Source: Methylopumilus sp036745495
Lineage (GTDB): Bacteria > Pseudomonadota > Gammaproteobacteria > Burkholderiales > Methylophilaceae
Assembly: GCA_036745495.1 (NCBI GenBank)
Contig: DAIOGA010000003.1
Span: forward strand, 23,922 to 87,921
DNA length: 64,000 nt
Reading direction: 5' to 3'
Shown: piece by piece, positions 34,390 to 42,499 of the stretch
How the letters are laid out: the number at the start of each line of letters is the position of its first letter
How positions within the stretch are numbered: position 1 is the stretch's first letter
Translations under genes and position numbers: made by a program
Notes under the pieces: generated by a model
Told to the model about the DNA's origin: nothing
Database searches by the model: none
The model's input: the letters and a program-made list of their open reading frames with translations, nothing else

Positions 34390-35736
34390 TTAAGTAAGCG
34401 CTTCTACCACTTCTTCCATCTTCATAAAACGTGAGCCTTTAATAAGCACACATGAATTTTTTCTTATTTTTGATTTGACGTATTGAATAAGTTCTTTTTT
34501 ATTATTAAACCATTTCGCATTACCGTTGCACTTATCAATAGTATGTTTAGTTAATTTACCTATACCTACCACATGTAATGTTTTCTTTTTGTTGATATGG
34601 GTCGCGATGGAAGCATGATATTGAGCTGCTTTTTTGCCGAGCTCACCCATATCTCCGATTATTAAGATTTTTTCATAATCTTTATTGGCTAATACATCAA
34701 TTGCCGCCCGCATCGACTCTGGGTTTGCATTGTAAGTATCATCAATCAGCATTGATCCATTAAGGCCTTTTTTTACTTCCAATCTTCCATGAACTGGCTT
34801 AATAGCCTCAATACCTTTTTTAATTGTTTTTAATGGGATTTTCAGAGCAATCGTTGAAGCAACTGCTGCAAGCACATTTTTTAAATTATGCTCCCCTTGT
34901 AATTTCACTTTAATATTGACCGAGCCTTTAGGTGTGTGAATTTGGGAAATGCCCTGCGCTGTTTTCTTAAGATAAACATCAGATTTTTTGTTTAGTCCAA
35001 ATGAAATAATTTTTTTAGTTCGAGCTGCATTTTTCATTAGGCTATAAAACTCGTCGTCTCGATTTATGATCGCAGTGCCATCTTTTTTTAAGCCTTCAAA
35101 TATTTCTGATTTCGCTTTTGCAATTCCTTTTTTAGATCCAAAAAATTCAATATGTGCTTCAGCAATATTTGTGATCACTGCAATATCAGGTATCGCAATC
35201 TTACTTAAATAACTAATTTCACCCTTATGGTTCATGCCCATTTCAACTACAGCGCATTTTTGTATTTTTTTTATATTTAATAAAGATAAGGGCAAGCCAA
35301 TATCATTATTAAAATTTCCCTGACTCATAAGAAGCTTCTTCTTGCTTTTTAGATGTGATGAGACAATGCTGCCAATCATTTCTTTTGTGGTGGTCTTACC
35401 ATTGCTCCCAGTAATTGCAACTAAAGGTATTTTTGATTGTGACTTCCAATATTGAGCTAACTTGCCTAAGGCTTCTCGACCGCTTTTCACAATAATTTTA
35501 TTTTTTGTATCTTTCTGATTTGTCGAAATAATTGCAGCAATAGCGCCTTTTTGAATAGCACTTGATGCAAAAAGATCTCCATTAAATTTTTCACCCTTGA
35601 TGCCTATAAAAAGATCGTCCTTATGAATGTCTTTACTATTAATAGAAATGCGCTTAATCTTTTTGTTAAGTAGGGCTTCATCTCCCTGATAGGTTCCGCC
35701 AACAATTTTTTTAACCTGATTTAAATTTAGGTTCAT
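34390..35736 (-). CDS. murF: UDP-MurNAc-tripeptide--D-alanyl-D-alanine ligase
   Basis: Adds D-Ala-D-Ala to complete the pentapeptide precursor. The 448 residues show the Mur N-domain (ISINSKDIHKDDLFIGIKGE), the P-loop AITGSNGKTTTKEMIG near residue 107, QGNFNNDIGLPLSLL, VVEMGMNHKGEI, NIAEAHIEFFGS, and DDTYNANPESMRAAID. The C-domain has LIIGDMGELG. It begins directly after the murE stop and is followed by mraY after 23 bases. High Lys/Asn/Ile content reflects AT pressure; no motif is lost. Confidence 0.97.
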   Translation of the reverse strand: MNLNLNQVKKIVGGTYQGDEALLNKKIKRISINSKDIHKDDLFIGIKGEKFNGDLFASSAIQKGAIAAIISTNQKDTKNKIIVKSGREALGKLAQYWKSQSKIPLVAITGSNGKTTTKEMIGSIVSSHLKSKKKLLMSQGNFNNDIGLPLSLLNIKKIQKCAVVEMGMNHKGEISYLSKIAIPDIAVITNIAEAHIEFFGSKKGIAKAKSEIFEGLKKDGTAIINRDDEFYSLMKNAARTKKIISFGLNKKSDVYLKKTAQGISQIHTPKGSVNIKVKLQGEHNLKNVLAAVASTIALKIPLKTIKKGIEAIKPVHGRLEVKKGLNGSMLIDDTYNANPESMRAAIDVLANKDYEKILIIGDMGELGKKAAQYHASIATHINKKKTLHVVGIGKLTKHTIDKCNGNAKWFNNKKELIQYVKSKIRKNSCVLIKGSRFMKMEEVVEALT

Positions 35737-37167
35737 TTAGTTTGCCTTGTATGCTTTAAGTGCTTTTCTTGCATATTTTTGATCGCTAAATGAGTATCTA
35801 ACACCTTTAATTTCTTGGTAAGTTTCATGGCCTTTTCCAGCTATGAGAATCACGTCATTTTTTTTAGCATGCTTAATTGCCTTATCTATTGCTTTCTCTC
35901 TATCAAGCTCAATACGATAAGAGCCTTTCATATATTTACTAATTTCATTAATGATATTTTCAGGGTTTTCATTTCTTGGATTATCTGACGTAATAAAATT
36001 GATATCGGCTATTTTAGAAGCTACTTGAGCCATATCTTTTCTTTTTCCTGTATCCCGGTCCCCTCCACATCCAAATATACATATAAGATTGCCATCAGTT
36101 TGTTTTTTGAGAGTTTCAAGCACTTTTTTTAAAGCATCTGGTGTGTGTGCATAATCAACAAAAATCTTTGGTGTATTTTTAGAGCCTAATCTTTCCATTC
36201 TTCCTGGAACTTGAGAGATAAGACTTATTTGTTTTACAATTTTTTGTATTGAATAACCAGATGCTATTAATGAAGCGATTACTGCCAATAAGTTGTAAAC
36301 ATTAAATTCACCAACTACAGGGGCTTCAACTTGATATATTTGTTTTTTGTAGGCAATTCGAAAAGATGTGCTCGAATTTGAATATGCAATATCTGTCGCT
36401 CTAATATCACCACTTTTTATTCCATAACTTAAAACTTTAGTTTTGTTCTTAGTGAGCAAAGTTTTAAGTTTTTTCCCATATAAATCATCAATATTAATAA
36501 CTGCAACTTTTATCGATGAAAAATAAAATAACTTTTTTTTCTCATTAAAATAATTTTTAAGATTGAGATGGTAATCTAAATGGTCTCTTGTTAAATTTGT
36601 GAATACGGCTAGATCAAAAAGAATACCGTTCACTCTGCCTTGAGATAAAGCATGTGATGAAACCTCCATTACGACTGATTTTATTTTTTTATCTTTAAAT
36701 TGCTTTAAGATGCGATGGCTTGAAATTGCATCTGGGGTTGTATATGCATGCGATTTTAATTTTTTGTATCCAAATCCAAGCGTTCCTATTACGCCTGTTT
36801 TTTTGCCCATTAGATTTTGTATTTCTGCCATCCAGTAGGCGCATGATGTTTTTCCATTTGTACCAGTAATACCTATTGTAAGTAATTGCTTGGAAGGTTC
36901 TTTAAAAAATATATTTGCAATTTCACCTTCTTTATTTTTTAAATCCTCTACAGGAAAATTTTTTGTGTTCCATGATTTTTTCCATACAAAATTTTTCTTT
37001 TCGTAGAGTATTGCTTTGGCACCTTTTTTAATGGCCGCCTCAATATAATCCCTACCGTCATGATGCATGCCGGGATAAGCTAAAAACAAAGAATTCTTTT
37101 TTGTATGTCTACTGTCGTTTGATATATCAGAGAAGTGATTGCCAATTTTTTTTAATACACTCTTCAT
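35737..37167 (-). CDS. murE: UDP-MurNAc-L-Ala-D-Glu--meso-diaminopimelate ligase
   Basis: Adds the third stem residue to the peptidoglycan precursor. The 476 residues show ISNDSRHTKKNSLFLAYPG, the P-loop GITGTNGKTSCAYWMAE near residue 105, TTPDAISSHRILK, NLTRDHLDYH and the C-terminal CIFGCGGDRDTGKR. The motif SDNPRNENPENI carries the DNPR signature of meso-diaminopimelate-adding enzymes, as opposed to the Lys type. It overlaps ftsI by 4 bases and abuts murF. The N-terminal domain is short, like the other Mur ligases here. Confidence 0.97.
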   Translation of the reverse strand: MKSVLKKIGNHFSDISNDSRHTKKNSLFLAYPGMHHDGRDYIEAAIKKGAKAILYEKKNFVWKKSWNTKNFPVEDLKNKEGEIANIFFKEPSKQLLTIGITGTNGKTSCAYWMAEIQNLMGKKTGVIGTLGFGYKKLKSHAYTTPDAISSHRILKQFKDKKIKSVVMEVSSHALSQGRVNGILFDLAVFTNLTRDHLDYHLNLKNYFNEKKKLFYFSSIKVAVINIDDLYGKKLKTLLTKNKTKVLSYGIKSGDIRATDIAYSNSSTSFRIAYKKQIYQVEAPVVGEFNVYNLLAVIASLIASGYSIQKIVKQISLISQVPGRMERLGSKNTPKIFVDYAHTPDALKKVLETLKKQTDGNLICIFGCGGDRDTGKRKDMAQVASKIADINFITSDNPRNENPENIINEISKYMKGSYRIELDREKAIDKAIKHAKKNDVILIAGKGHETYQEIKGVRYSFSDQKYARKALKAYKAN

Positions 37168-38909
37168 ATCGTTTCTTTTGAATTAGCCTTATCTTGAGGC
37201 ATAACTTTATTTTGAGTTTTTAAATCCTGAGGAATTTTTAATATCTTCATAACATCAGCCATCACGCTACTAAACACTGGGGCCGCTACGGATCCGCCGT
37301 AATGACTTCCAAGACTTGGTTCATCTATCATCACTGCCATAATAATTCTTGGATTTGAAGCCGGTGCCAAGCCTATAAATGAGCCTATATTTTTATTCTT
37401 TTCATAAGCCCCATTTACTCCAATTTTTTCAGCTGTACCTGTTTTACCTGCAACTCTATATCCCATTATTTTTGCATTACTTCCAGTACCTTCCTCAACA
37501 ACCTGCTCCATCATCTCCACCATTGTTTTAACTGTTTGCTTTGAGAATACTTTTGTTCCCATGGGAATTTCTTCTTTCTTGAACATTGTGACTGGCTTCA
37601 TTTCTCCATCATTTGCAAAAACTGTATATGACTGCGCCAATTGAAGAAGTGTTAAATTAATACCATGCCCAAAAGATATAGTTGCTTGATCAACTTTCCC
37701 CCAATTTTTATAATCACGAAGTCTTCCGGATACTTCGCCGGGAAATCCAACACCTGTTTGCATTCCAAAGCCTACTTTGTTTAAGGTTGACCATAAATTT
37801 TTTGGCGTTTGCATTAATCCGATTCTTGCTGCTCCGACATTGGAAGATTTTGCAATTACTTCTGAAACTGTCATAAAAGGCTTACTATCGTCAGCATGGG
37901 CATCATGAATCGTAGCTGATCCAATTTTCATGAACCCTGATGAAACTTCTACCAATGAACTTGGATTAAGAATTCCCGAGTCTATTGCTGAAGATACTGT
38001 AAATGGCTTAATTGTTGATCCAGGTTCAAATACATCCGTCACTGCTCGATTTCTTGTAGGACCTACACCTTCATTAAGATTATTTGGATTGTATGAAGGT
38101 AGATTGGCCATAGCTAATATTTCTCCTGTTTTGGCATCTAATACGATGGCTGAACCGGCTTTAGCTTTATGAGTCTCAATTGATTTAGCTAACTCTCTAT
38201 ATGTTAAATATTGAATTCTTGAGTCGATTGAGAGTTTTATATCATGGCCATCTTGAGGCAATTTAACTTCTTGGAGATCATCAACAATTTTTCCGGCATT
38301 ATCTTTAATTACTTTTTTACTGCCGAGCTTCCCTGAAAGGAATTTATTTTGAGCAAGCTCAATACCTTCTTGCCCAATATTATCTAAATTAGTAAATCCT
38401 ACCAAATTCGCTGTGACATCAGCAGCTGGATAAAATCTCTTAAACTCTTTTTGAAAAAATATTCCTGGTATTTTAAGCGCTTGCAATCTTCTTGCATCAT
38501 CAGGAGAAATTTGTCTCTTGAGATATATAAATTCTTTTTTATTGTTGAGAAGTTTTTGATCGACCTCATCACCAGTCAACTTAAGAATATTTTCTAATTC
38601 TAATTTTTGTTCTTTATTTATTTTAACGTTAGGTGGATTTGCCCACACGGACTCTACTGGGCTGCTGATTGCTAAAATATCTCCATTCCTATCAGTGATT
38701 TTTCCTCTATCTGCATATAGAGAAATCACTCGTGTACTTGTAGCATTTCCTTTTGATTGCAAAAAGTTTTTATCTAAACTTTGCAAATATAGCGCTCTAA
38801 ATATAAGTGTTAAAAATCCGGCTAGAAAAAAAAGTAAAATTAATCTTCTACGAATTCCAGAAAGCTCGAAGAATGTTTTTTCAACCTTATTGTTTATAAA
38901 TAGGCTCAA
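37164..38909 (-). CDS. ftsI: Peptidoglycan D,D-transpeptidase FtsI (PBP3)
   Basis: Septal class B penicillin-binding protein with one N-terminal transmembrane helix (about residues 23-43), a dimerisation/pedestal domain and a transpeptidase domain. Active-site motifs are EPGSTIKPF (S-x2-K) near residue 300, KSSNVGAAR (S-x-N), and VAGKTGTAEK (K-T-G) near residue 490, followed by IGLAPASNPRIIMAVMID. The 581 residues are typical. It lies between ftsL (4-base overlap) and murE (4-base overlap) and should act with FtsW. It is the target of beta-lactams such as cephalexin in other proteobacteria. Confidence 0.98.
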   Translation of the reverse strand: MSLFINNKVEKTFFELSGIRRRLILLFFLAGFLTLIFRALYLQSLDKNFLQSKGNATSTRVISLYADRGKITDRNGDILAISSPVESVWANPPNVKINKEQKLELENILKLTGDEVDQKLLNNKKEFIYLKRQISPDDARRLQALKIPGIFFQKEFKRFYPAADVTANLVGFTNLDNIGQEGIELAQNKFLSGKLGSKKVIKDNAGKIVDDLQEVKLPQDGHDIKLSIDSRIQYLTYRELAKSIETHKAKAGSAIVLDAKTGEILAMANLPSYNPNNLNEGVGPTRNRAVTDVFEPGSTIKPFTVSSAIDSGILNPSSLVEVSSGFMKIGSATIHDAHADDSKPFMTVSEVIAKSSNVGAARIGLMQTPKNLWSTLNKVGFGMQTGVGFPGEVSGRLRDYKNWGKVDQATISFGHGINLTLLQLAQSYTVFANDGEMKPVTMFKKEEIPMGTKVFSKQTVKTMVEMMEQVVEEGTGSNAKIMGYRVAGKTGTAEKIGVNGAYEKNKNIGSFIGLAPASNPRIIMAVMIDEPSLGSHYGGSVAAPVFSSVMADVMKILKIPQDLKTQNKVMPQDKANSKETI

Positions 38910-39169
38910 GATTGCTCCAACAAAATAATTTTTTTAGGCTCAGGGATTTTCATCTTTAATGATTTTTTTGCGATATCTTCAATTCTTCCATGCATTGCCC
39001 ATGTGCTCTGTTCTAGTTGAAGCTGGTTATACTCTGTATTTAACTTTTGTCCAATTTCTTTTTGTTGCCCAAGTTCAAAATACAATCTTCTTGATTGATA
39101 TTGAGAATTTACTTTTGCAAGAGCCATAAGCACTATCACAAAAAATAAAATAAAATTTATTTTTGTCAT
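38906..39169 (-). CDS. ftsL: Cell division protein FtsL
   Basis: Small bitopic divisome protein of 87 residues with a single transmembrane helix at about residues 3-20 and then a coiled-coil-like periplasmic part (SRRLYFELGQQKEIGQKLN, then TEYNQLQLEQSTWAMHGRIE). The short cytoplasmic end and the leucine-zipper-like heptads match betaproteobacterial FtsL, which pairs with FtsB and FtsQ. It starts immediately downstream of the rsmH stop and overlaps ftsI by 4 bases. Sequence conservation is low in this family, so the call depends mainly on position and architecture. Confidence 0.92.
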   Translation of the reverse strand: MTKINFILFFVIVLMALAKVNSQYQSRRLYFELGQQKEIGQKLNTEYNQLQLEQSTWAMHGRIEDIAKKSLKMKIPEPKKIILLEQS

Positions 39170-40120
39170 CTAATATGCGGTCCTCTCGGCAACTCGCATA
39201 ATTCCGCTCCTCGATCTTGGGTTGTTTTTCACTTCATCATCACTTGGTCGTATAGGTTTTGTCACGATATTTAATCGAGGCTTTGGCAATTCTTCACTTC
39301 TAATTGGAAAATTAGAAGGTAGGGTATCTCTATTTTTTTCATCATTAATAAACTGTTTCACAATTCTATCTTCGAGTGAATGAAAACTAATCACCACCAT
39401 AATGCCGCCTGTTTTTAATCGCTCTAAAATCTTAGGCAATACTTCTTTCAATTCCTCGAGTTCTCGATTGACATAGATTCTTAATGCTTGAAATGTTCTT
39501 GTTGCAGGATCTTGTCCAATTTCTTTTTTTGGCATATGGTCTGCGACAATTTTTGCAAGCTGTTTTGTTGTTTCAATCGAACCTATTTCATCTCTCTCTT
39601 TAATAATTGCAGTCGAAATTCTTTTAGCGAATTTTTCTTCGCCATATTCTTTTAAAATCTTTTCTAATTCTTTCTGTTCGATACGCTTTAAGACTTCTGC
39701 TGCGGTAATGCCTTTTGTCTGATCCATACGCATATCAAGATGCGCATCAAATCTAAAGCTAAATCCTCGATCGCCCTCATCAATCTGTGGTGATGAGATA
39801 CCCAAATCAAGAAGCACGCCATCTACTTTAGAAATACCTTTTGATTGCAATACTTCATCGATCTCAGAAAAATGTGCATGCACGATTTCGAATCTCGCAT
39901 CTTTAATTTTTAAACCTTCCTCATACGCAGCTTTATCTCGATCGATCGCAATTAATCTGCCTTCCTGATTTAACTTGTCTAAAATTAATTTACTATGGCC
40001 GCCTCGCCCAAAGGTGCAATCCACATAGATACCATCTTTCTTTAAAACTAGATGCTCAACTGCTTCATGTAAAAGGACAGTAATGTGCTCATGATTTGAA
40101 TTACGTTGAGCTTGATTCAT
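39170..40120 (-). CDS. rsmH: 16S rRNA (cytosine1402-N4)-methyltransferase
   Basis: SAM-dependent methyltransferase (MraW) that methylates N4 of C1402 in the ribosomal P site. The 316 residues contain EHITVLLHEAVEHL, the SAM motif VDCTFGRGGHSKLIL, LIAIDRDKAAY, GVLLDLGISSPQID with RGFSFRFDAHLDMRMD, ATRTFQALRIYVNRELEEL and the terminal SFHSLEDRIVKQF and RSRSGIMRVAER. It is the second gene of the dcw cluster, 24 bases after mraZ and directly followed by ftsL. All motifs and length are canonical. Confidence 0.98.
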   Translation of the reverse strand: MNQAQRNSNHEHITVLLHEAVEHLVLKKDGIYVDCTFGRGGHSKLILDKLNQEGRLIAIDRDKAAYEEGLKIKDARFEIVHAHFSEIDEVLQSKGISKVDGVLLDLGISSPQIDEGDRGFSFRFDAHLDMRMDQTKGITAAEVLKRIEQKELEKILKEYGEEKFAKRISTAIIKERDEIGSIETTKQLAKIVADHMPKKEIGQDPATRTFQALRIYVNRELEELKEVLPKILERLKTGGIMVVISFHSLEDRIVKQFINDEKNRDTLPSNFPIRSEELPKPRLNIVTKPIRPSDDEVKNNPRSRSGIMRVAERTAY

Positions 40121-40144
40121 GAGTTATTAAATTAATTAGCATTA

Positions 40145-40591
40145 TTAAAGGGAGAATCCTTCGAGTTCAATCGGCATAGTTGAAGCGTCTTGGTCTGTAG
40201 CATTTTGCATTTGTTGATCCCAAGCTTCTTTATCCCAAAGCTCAAAATGACTACCTTGACCCACTAACATGGCTTGCTTATCTATGCTTGCAAATTCTCT
40301 CAGCACCTGGGATAGGAGTAATCGCCCTGCTGTATCGAGAGCTATGTCTTCTGCATAACCCACGAGTAATCTTTGCAAAGCACTCGATTTTTTATCAAAG
40401 CTAGAAAGTGCCATGATTTTTGACTGGATAGGCTCCCAGGCCATTTGAGGGTAAATCAATAAACATCCGTGAGGGTGTGCTGTAATGACTAAGTCGCCTG
40501 AAGATTGGACGAGCAAAACCTCTCGATGCTTAGTGGGCATTGCCATTCTGCCTTTAGCATCAATATTCAAGAGATTAGCGCCTCTAAACAT
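40145..40591 (-). CDS. mraZ: Transcriptional regulator MraZ
   Basis: AbrB-fold regulator that represses the dcw operon. With the start at the ATG ending at 40591 the protein has 148 residues and begins MFRGANLLNIDAKGRMAMPT, the usual MraZ N-terminus; a longer frame from 40612 would add seven untypical residues. The two DxxxR repeats are visible as DAKGRMAMP and, in the second half, LDTAGRLLLSQVLREF. MraZ forms rings that touch several GTGG(G) boxes. Three such boxes at 10-bp spacing lie upstream of this gene (40666-40689), so autoregulation is likely. Confidence 0.97.
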   Translation of the reverse strand: MFRGANLLNIDAKGRMAMPTKHREVLLVQSSGDLVITAHPHGCLLIYPQMAWEPIQSKIMALSSFDKKSSALQRLLVGYAEDIALDTAGRLLLSQVLREFASIDKQAMLVGQGSHFELWDKEAWDQQMQNATDQDASTMPIELEGFSL

Positions 40592-40623
40592 AATTCCCGA
40601 CCCATTAGTCAATTCAAAAAAAG

Positions 40624-40669
40624 TGGGAAATTACTAAATACCCTTAGTTTTACTTAGAAATTTCCCACA
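40624..40669. repeat. Inverted repeat in the mraZ leader
   Basis: GTGGGAAATT at 40624-40633 is the exact reverse complement of AATTTCCCAC at 40660-40669, and four further bases on each inner side (CTAA / TTAG) also pair after one mismatch. The right arm contains the promoter-proximal MraZ box. The repeat lies between the predicted transcription start and mraZ, so it could fold in the leader or give MraZ a fourth, oppositely oriented box. Confidence 0.7.
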
Positions 40670-40689
40670 AAAAACCACTTTTTTCCACT
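40666..40689 (-). promoter_or_regulatory. Three MraZ-binding boxes with 10-bp period
   Basis: On the minus (mraZ sense) strand GTGG occurs three times, at 40686-40689, 40676-40679 and 40666-40669, each exactly 10 bases from the next; the last is GTGGG. This matches the described MraZ operator of repeated (G)TGGG boxes on one helix face. The boxes fall just after the predicted start of transcription, fitting repression. Confidence 0.8.
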
Positions 40690-40696
40690 AATGACA

Positions 40697-40725
40697 CTAT
40701 AGATAATAAAAAAGAGCTGTGCAAG
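40697..40725 (-). promoter_or_regulatory. Predicted dcw operon (mraZ) promoter
   Basis: On the minus strand TTGCAC (40720-40725), 17 bases, TATAGT (40697-40702). The -35 element lies in the loop and stem of the rnpB terminator hairpin. The start of transcription should fall near 40690, directly at the first MraZ box. It is the only good promoter match I found ahead of the cluster. Confidence 0.6.
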
Positions 40726-40735
40726 CTCTTTTTTG
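40710..40735 (-). terminator. Terminator of rnpB
   Basis: AAAAAGAGCT, loop GTGCA, AGCTCTTTTT, about 62 bases beyond the 3' end of the RNase P RNA on the minus strand. On that strand the stem is followed by a run of T. The same bases supply the -35 region of the mraZ promoter. Confidence 0.85.
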
Positions 40736-40797
40736 AGGGTTTTTTCATATGTGACAAGGGTTTGGACGGGTAAAACCGAGGAATTTTTAAGAAAAAG

Positions 40798-41087
40798 TTG
40801 AAGCCAACCGATAAGCCGGGTTCTGTCGTGGACAGTCATTCATCTAGGCACATGATTACTCATGCACTCAAGCAGTCTACCCGGTAGCAACACGAGCCGT
40901 GCTATTACTACCCTATTTGACTTTGCTCCGAGTGGAGGTTACCGCGTTTCACCGTAACTAAATACGCTCGTCTCTGTGGCCCTATTCCTCGTTTCGCAAC
41001 GTACGGCCGTTAGCCGTCACTCCGCTCTATGGAGCCCGGACTTTCCTCTCCTTGAGTTAACAAGCAGCGACTGTCTAGTCAGCTTCA
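40798..41087 (-). ncRNA. rnpB: RNase P RNA, bacterial type A, unusually short
   Basis: Catalytic RNA that trims tRNA 5' leaders. On the minus strand it begins GAAGCTGACTAGACAGTCGC, continues with the P4 strand GAGGAAAGTCCGGGCTCC, has AGCAAAGTCAAATAGGG, GGGTAGACTGCTTGAG, then TAGATGAATGACTGTCC, and ends with the universally conserved ACAGAACCCGGCTTATCGG before GTTGGCTTC. It is only about 290 nt (E. coli 377). Compared by eye with E. coli, P3 is reduced to a few base pairs, P12 to a CGTA/TACG hairpin, and P13 and P14 are missing, since GGTGAAACGCGGTAA runs almost directly into CTCCAC. Exact ends are approximate. Confidence 0.95.
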
Positions 41088-41189
41088 CGCAAATTTTAAC
41101 ACATCCCATGAGTGAACTTTTTTTGCTGTCAAAAGTTTACAAATTGCTTTGAAAGGCTTGTTAATATTAAGCCCTGAATCCTAGGTGTA

Positions 41190-41217
41190 GTCTATAGATG
41201 GAAGACTTCGTCTATAG
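41190..41217. promoter_or_regulatory. Dyad/direct-repeat operator-like site before the XRE gene
   Basis: GTCTATAG occurs at 41190-41197 and again at 41210-41217, exactly 20 bases apart, and between them lies the palindrome GAAGACTTC (41201-41209). CTATAG is itself a palindrome, so the whole block is nearly dyad-symmetric. TATAGT at 41213-41218 could be a -10 element. The site ends 20 bases before the ATG of the small XRE gene, and resembles C-boxes of controller proteins. Confidence 0.5.
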
Positions 41218-41237
41218 TTGTCACATAGAATTTGGTC

Positions 41238-41459
41238 ATGACAAAAACTCGTGCTTTTGGAATTGCTTTAAAGAAAATTCGACTGAAGAAAAAACTTACT
41301 CAAGAAGAGCTTTCGCTTCAGGCCGATCTCGCTAGAGCTTATGTCAGTGAGCTTGAGTTTGGTAAAAAAACTGCTTCAATTGAAACAGTTTTTAAATTAT
41401 CTAAAGCATTAAATATTAAATGTTCTAAGTTAATGGATCTTACTGAAGAAGAGTTTTAA
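41238..41459 (+). CDS. Small XRE-family regulator, controller-protein-like
   Basis: A 73-residue protein (ATG at 41238; an in-frame TTG at 41232 would add two residues) consisting of a single XRE/Cro helix-turn-helix: ALKKIRLKKKLTQEELSLQA, then LARAYVSELEFGKKTASIET and LSKALNIKCSKLMDL. Size and layout are like the controller (C) proteins of restriction-modification systems and other autoregulating mini-repressors. No restriction or methylase gene is near, so any target beyond its own promoter is unknown. It is divergent from rnpB and convergent with pyrC, whose stop overlaps its own by 4 bases. A dyad-like site lies just upstream. Confidence 0.88.
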   Translation: MTKTRAFGIALKKIRLKKKLTQEELSLQADLARAYVSELEFGKKTASIETVFKLSKALNIKCSKLMDLTEEEF

Positions 41460-42499
41460 TTAGACTGTGCTAATCTCCAAGAAATTTTTCTTCCAGCATA
41501 TAGCGGAATAATTACTTCGTCACCCAAAGTAATTTTTTCAGGGACAACCCAATCTTCTTTGATTAAATTGATTGATGATTTATTTCTTTCCAATCCGTAG
41601 AAATCAGCGCCATAAAAACTTGCAAAACCCTCTAGTTTATCTAGTACATTTAACTCATCAAAGACTGCAGCATAAAGCTCAATAGCACTTGCTGCAGAAA
41701 AAATACCTGCGCAACCACAAGCATTTTCTTTTCTCGATTTTAAGTGAGGTGCGCTATCGGTACCTAAAAAAAATTTTGTATTGCCAGATGACACTGCATT
41801 TAAAAGTGCTTGTCGATGAGCCTCTCTTTTTAAGACAGGTAAGCAGTAATGATGTGGATTGATGCCTCCTAAAAACATATGATTTCTGTTTAATAGAAGA
41901 TGTTGCGGTGTAATCGTAGCTGCTACTTTTTGAGAGCTACTTAAAATAAAGTCAGCGGCATCTTTTGTGGTGATATGTTCCAACACAATTCTTAAATTAG
42001 GAAATGTTTTGTGTAATTTCAATAAATGTTGATCAATGAATACTTTTTCTCGATCAAAAATATCAATCGCTGGATCTACCACTTCACCATGAAGTAAAAG
42101 CGGTACATCCAATTTCTCCATAAGCTCAAAAACATCATAACGATCATCAATATTTTTAACGCCCGAATCTGAATTGGTTGTAGCACCTGCCGGATAATAT
42201 TTGATACCGACAATTTGTTTATGTTCAGGAATTTTTTTAATTTCATCGAGTAAAGTTTTCTCTGTGAGATATAAAGTCATCAGGGGTTGAAAATGACTAT
42301 CACTTTTTAAAGCTTTTTTAATTCTAGATTCATATTCAATCGCTTGGTCTACTGTTGTAATCGGCACTTTTAAATTAGGCATCACAAGCGCTCTTTTAAA
42401 TTGCTTTGCAGTATAGGGCGCTACTGACGCCATCAATGCATCATCTCTCAAGTGCACATGGAAATCATCAGGGCTTTTAATCGTTAAAGTTTTAGTCAT
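41456..42499 (-). CDS. pyrC: Dihydroorotase
   Basis: Zinc amidohydrolase that closes carbamoyl-aspartate to dihydroorotate in pyrimidine synthesis. The 347 residues match the class II (E. coli-like) enzyme. The metal site is visible as DFHVHLRD near residue 12, the carbamylated Lys in IKYYPAGATTNS (about 104), HGEV (about 140), HITT (about 178) and the catalytic Asp in LGTDSAPHLKSRKE (about 250). Its start overlaps the rsmI end by 8 bases and its stop overlaps the convergent XRE gene by 4. There is no sign of a noncatalytic paralogue. Confidence 0.97.
   Translation of the reverse strand: MTKTLTIKSPDDFHVHLRDDALMASVAPYTAKQFKRALVMPNLKVPITTVDQAIEYESRIKKALKSDSHFQPLMTLYLTEKTLLDEIKKIPEHKQIVGIKYYPAGATTNSDSGVKNIDDRYDVFELMEKLDVPLLLHGEVVDPAIDIFDREKVFIDQHLLKLHKTFPNLRIVLEHITTKDAADFILSSSQKVAATITPQHLLLNRNHMFLGGINPHHYCLPVLKREAHRQALLNAVSSGNTKFFLGTDSAPHLKSRKENACGCAGIFSAASAIELYAAVFDELNVLDKLEGFASFYGADFYGLERNKSSINLIKEDWVVPEKITLGDEVIIPLYAGRKISWRLAQSN

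Noticed and set aside
41088..41150. TTGACA on the minus strand as the rnpB -35 element
   Set aside because: TTGACA is present about 50 bases upstream of the RNA, but at 17-18 bases spacing there is no acceptable -10 hexamer, and the TTAAAAT nearer the RNA is 27 bases away. The rnpB promoter is left unassigned.
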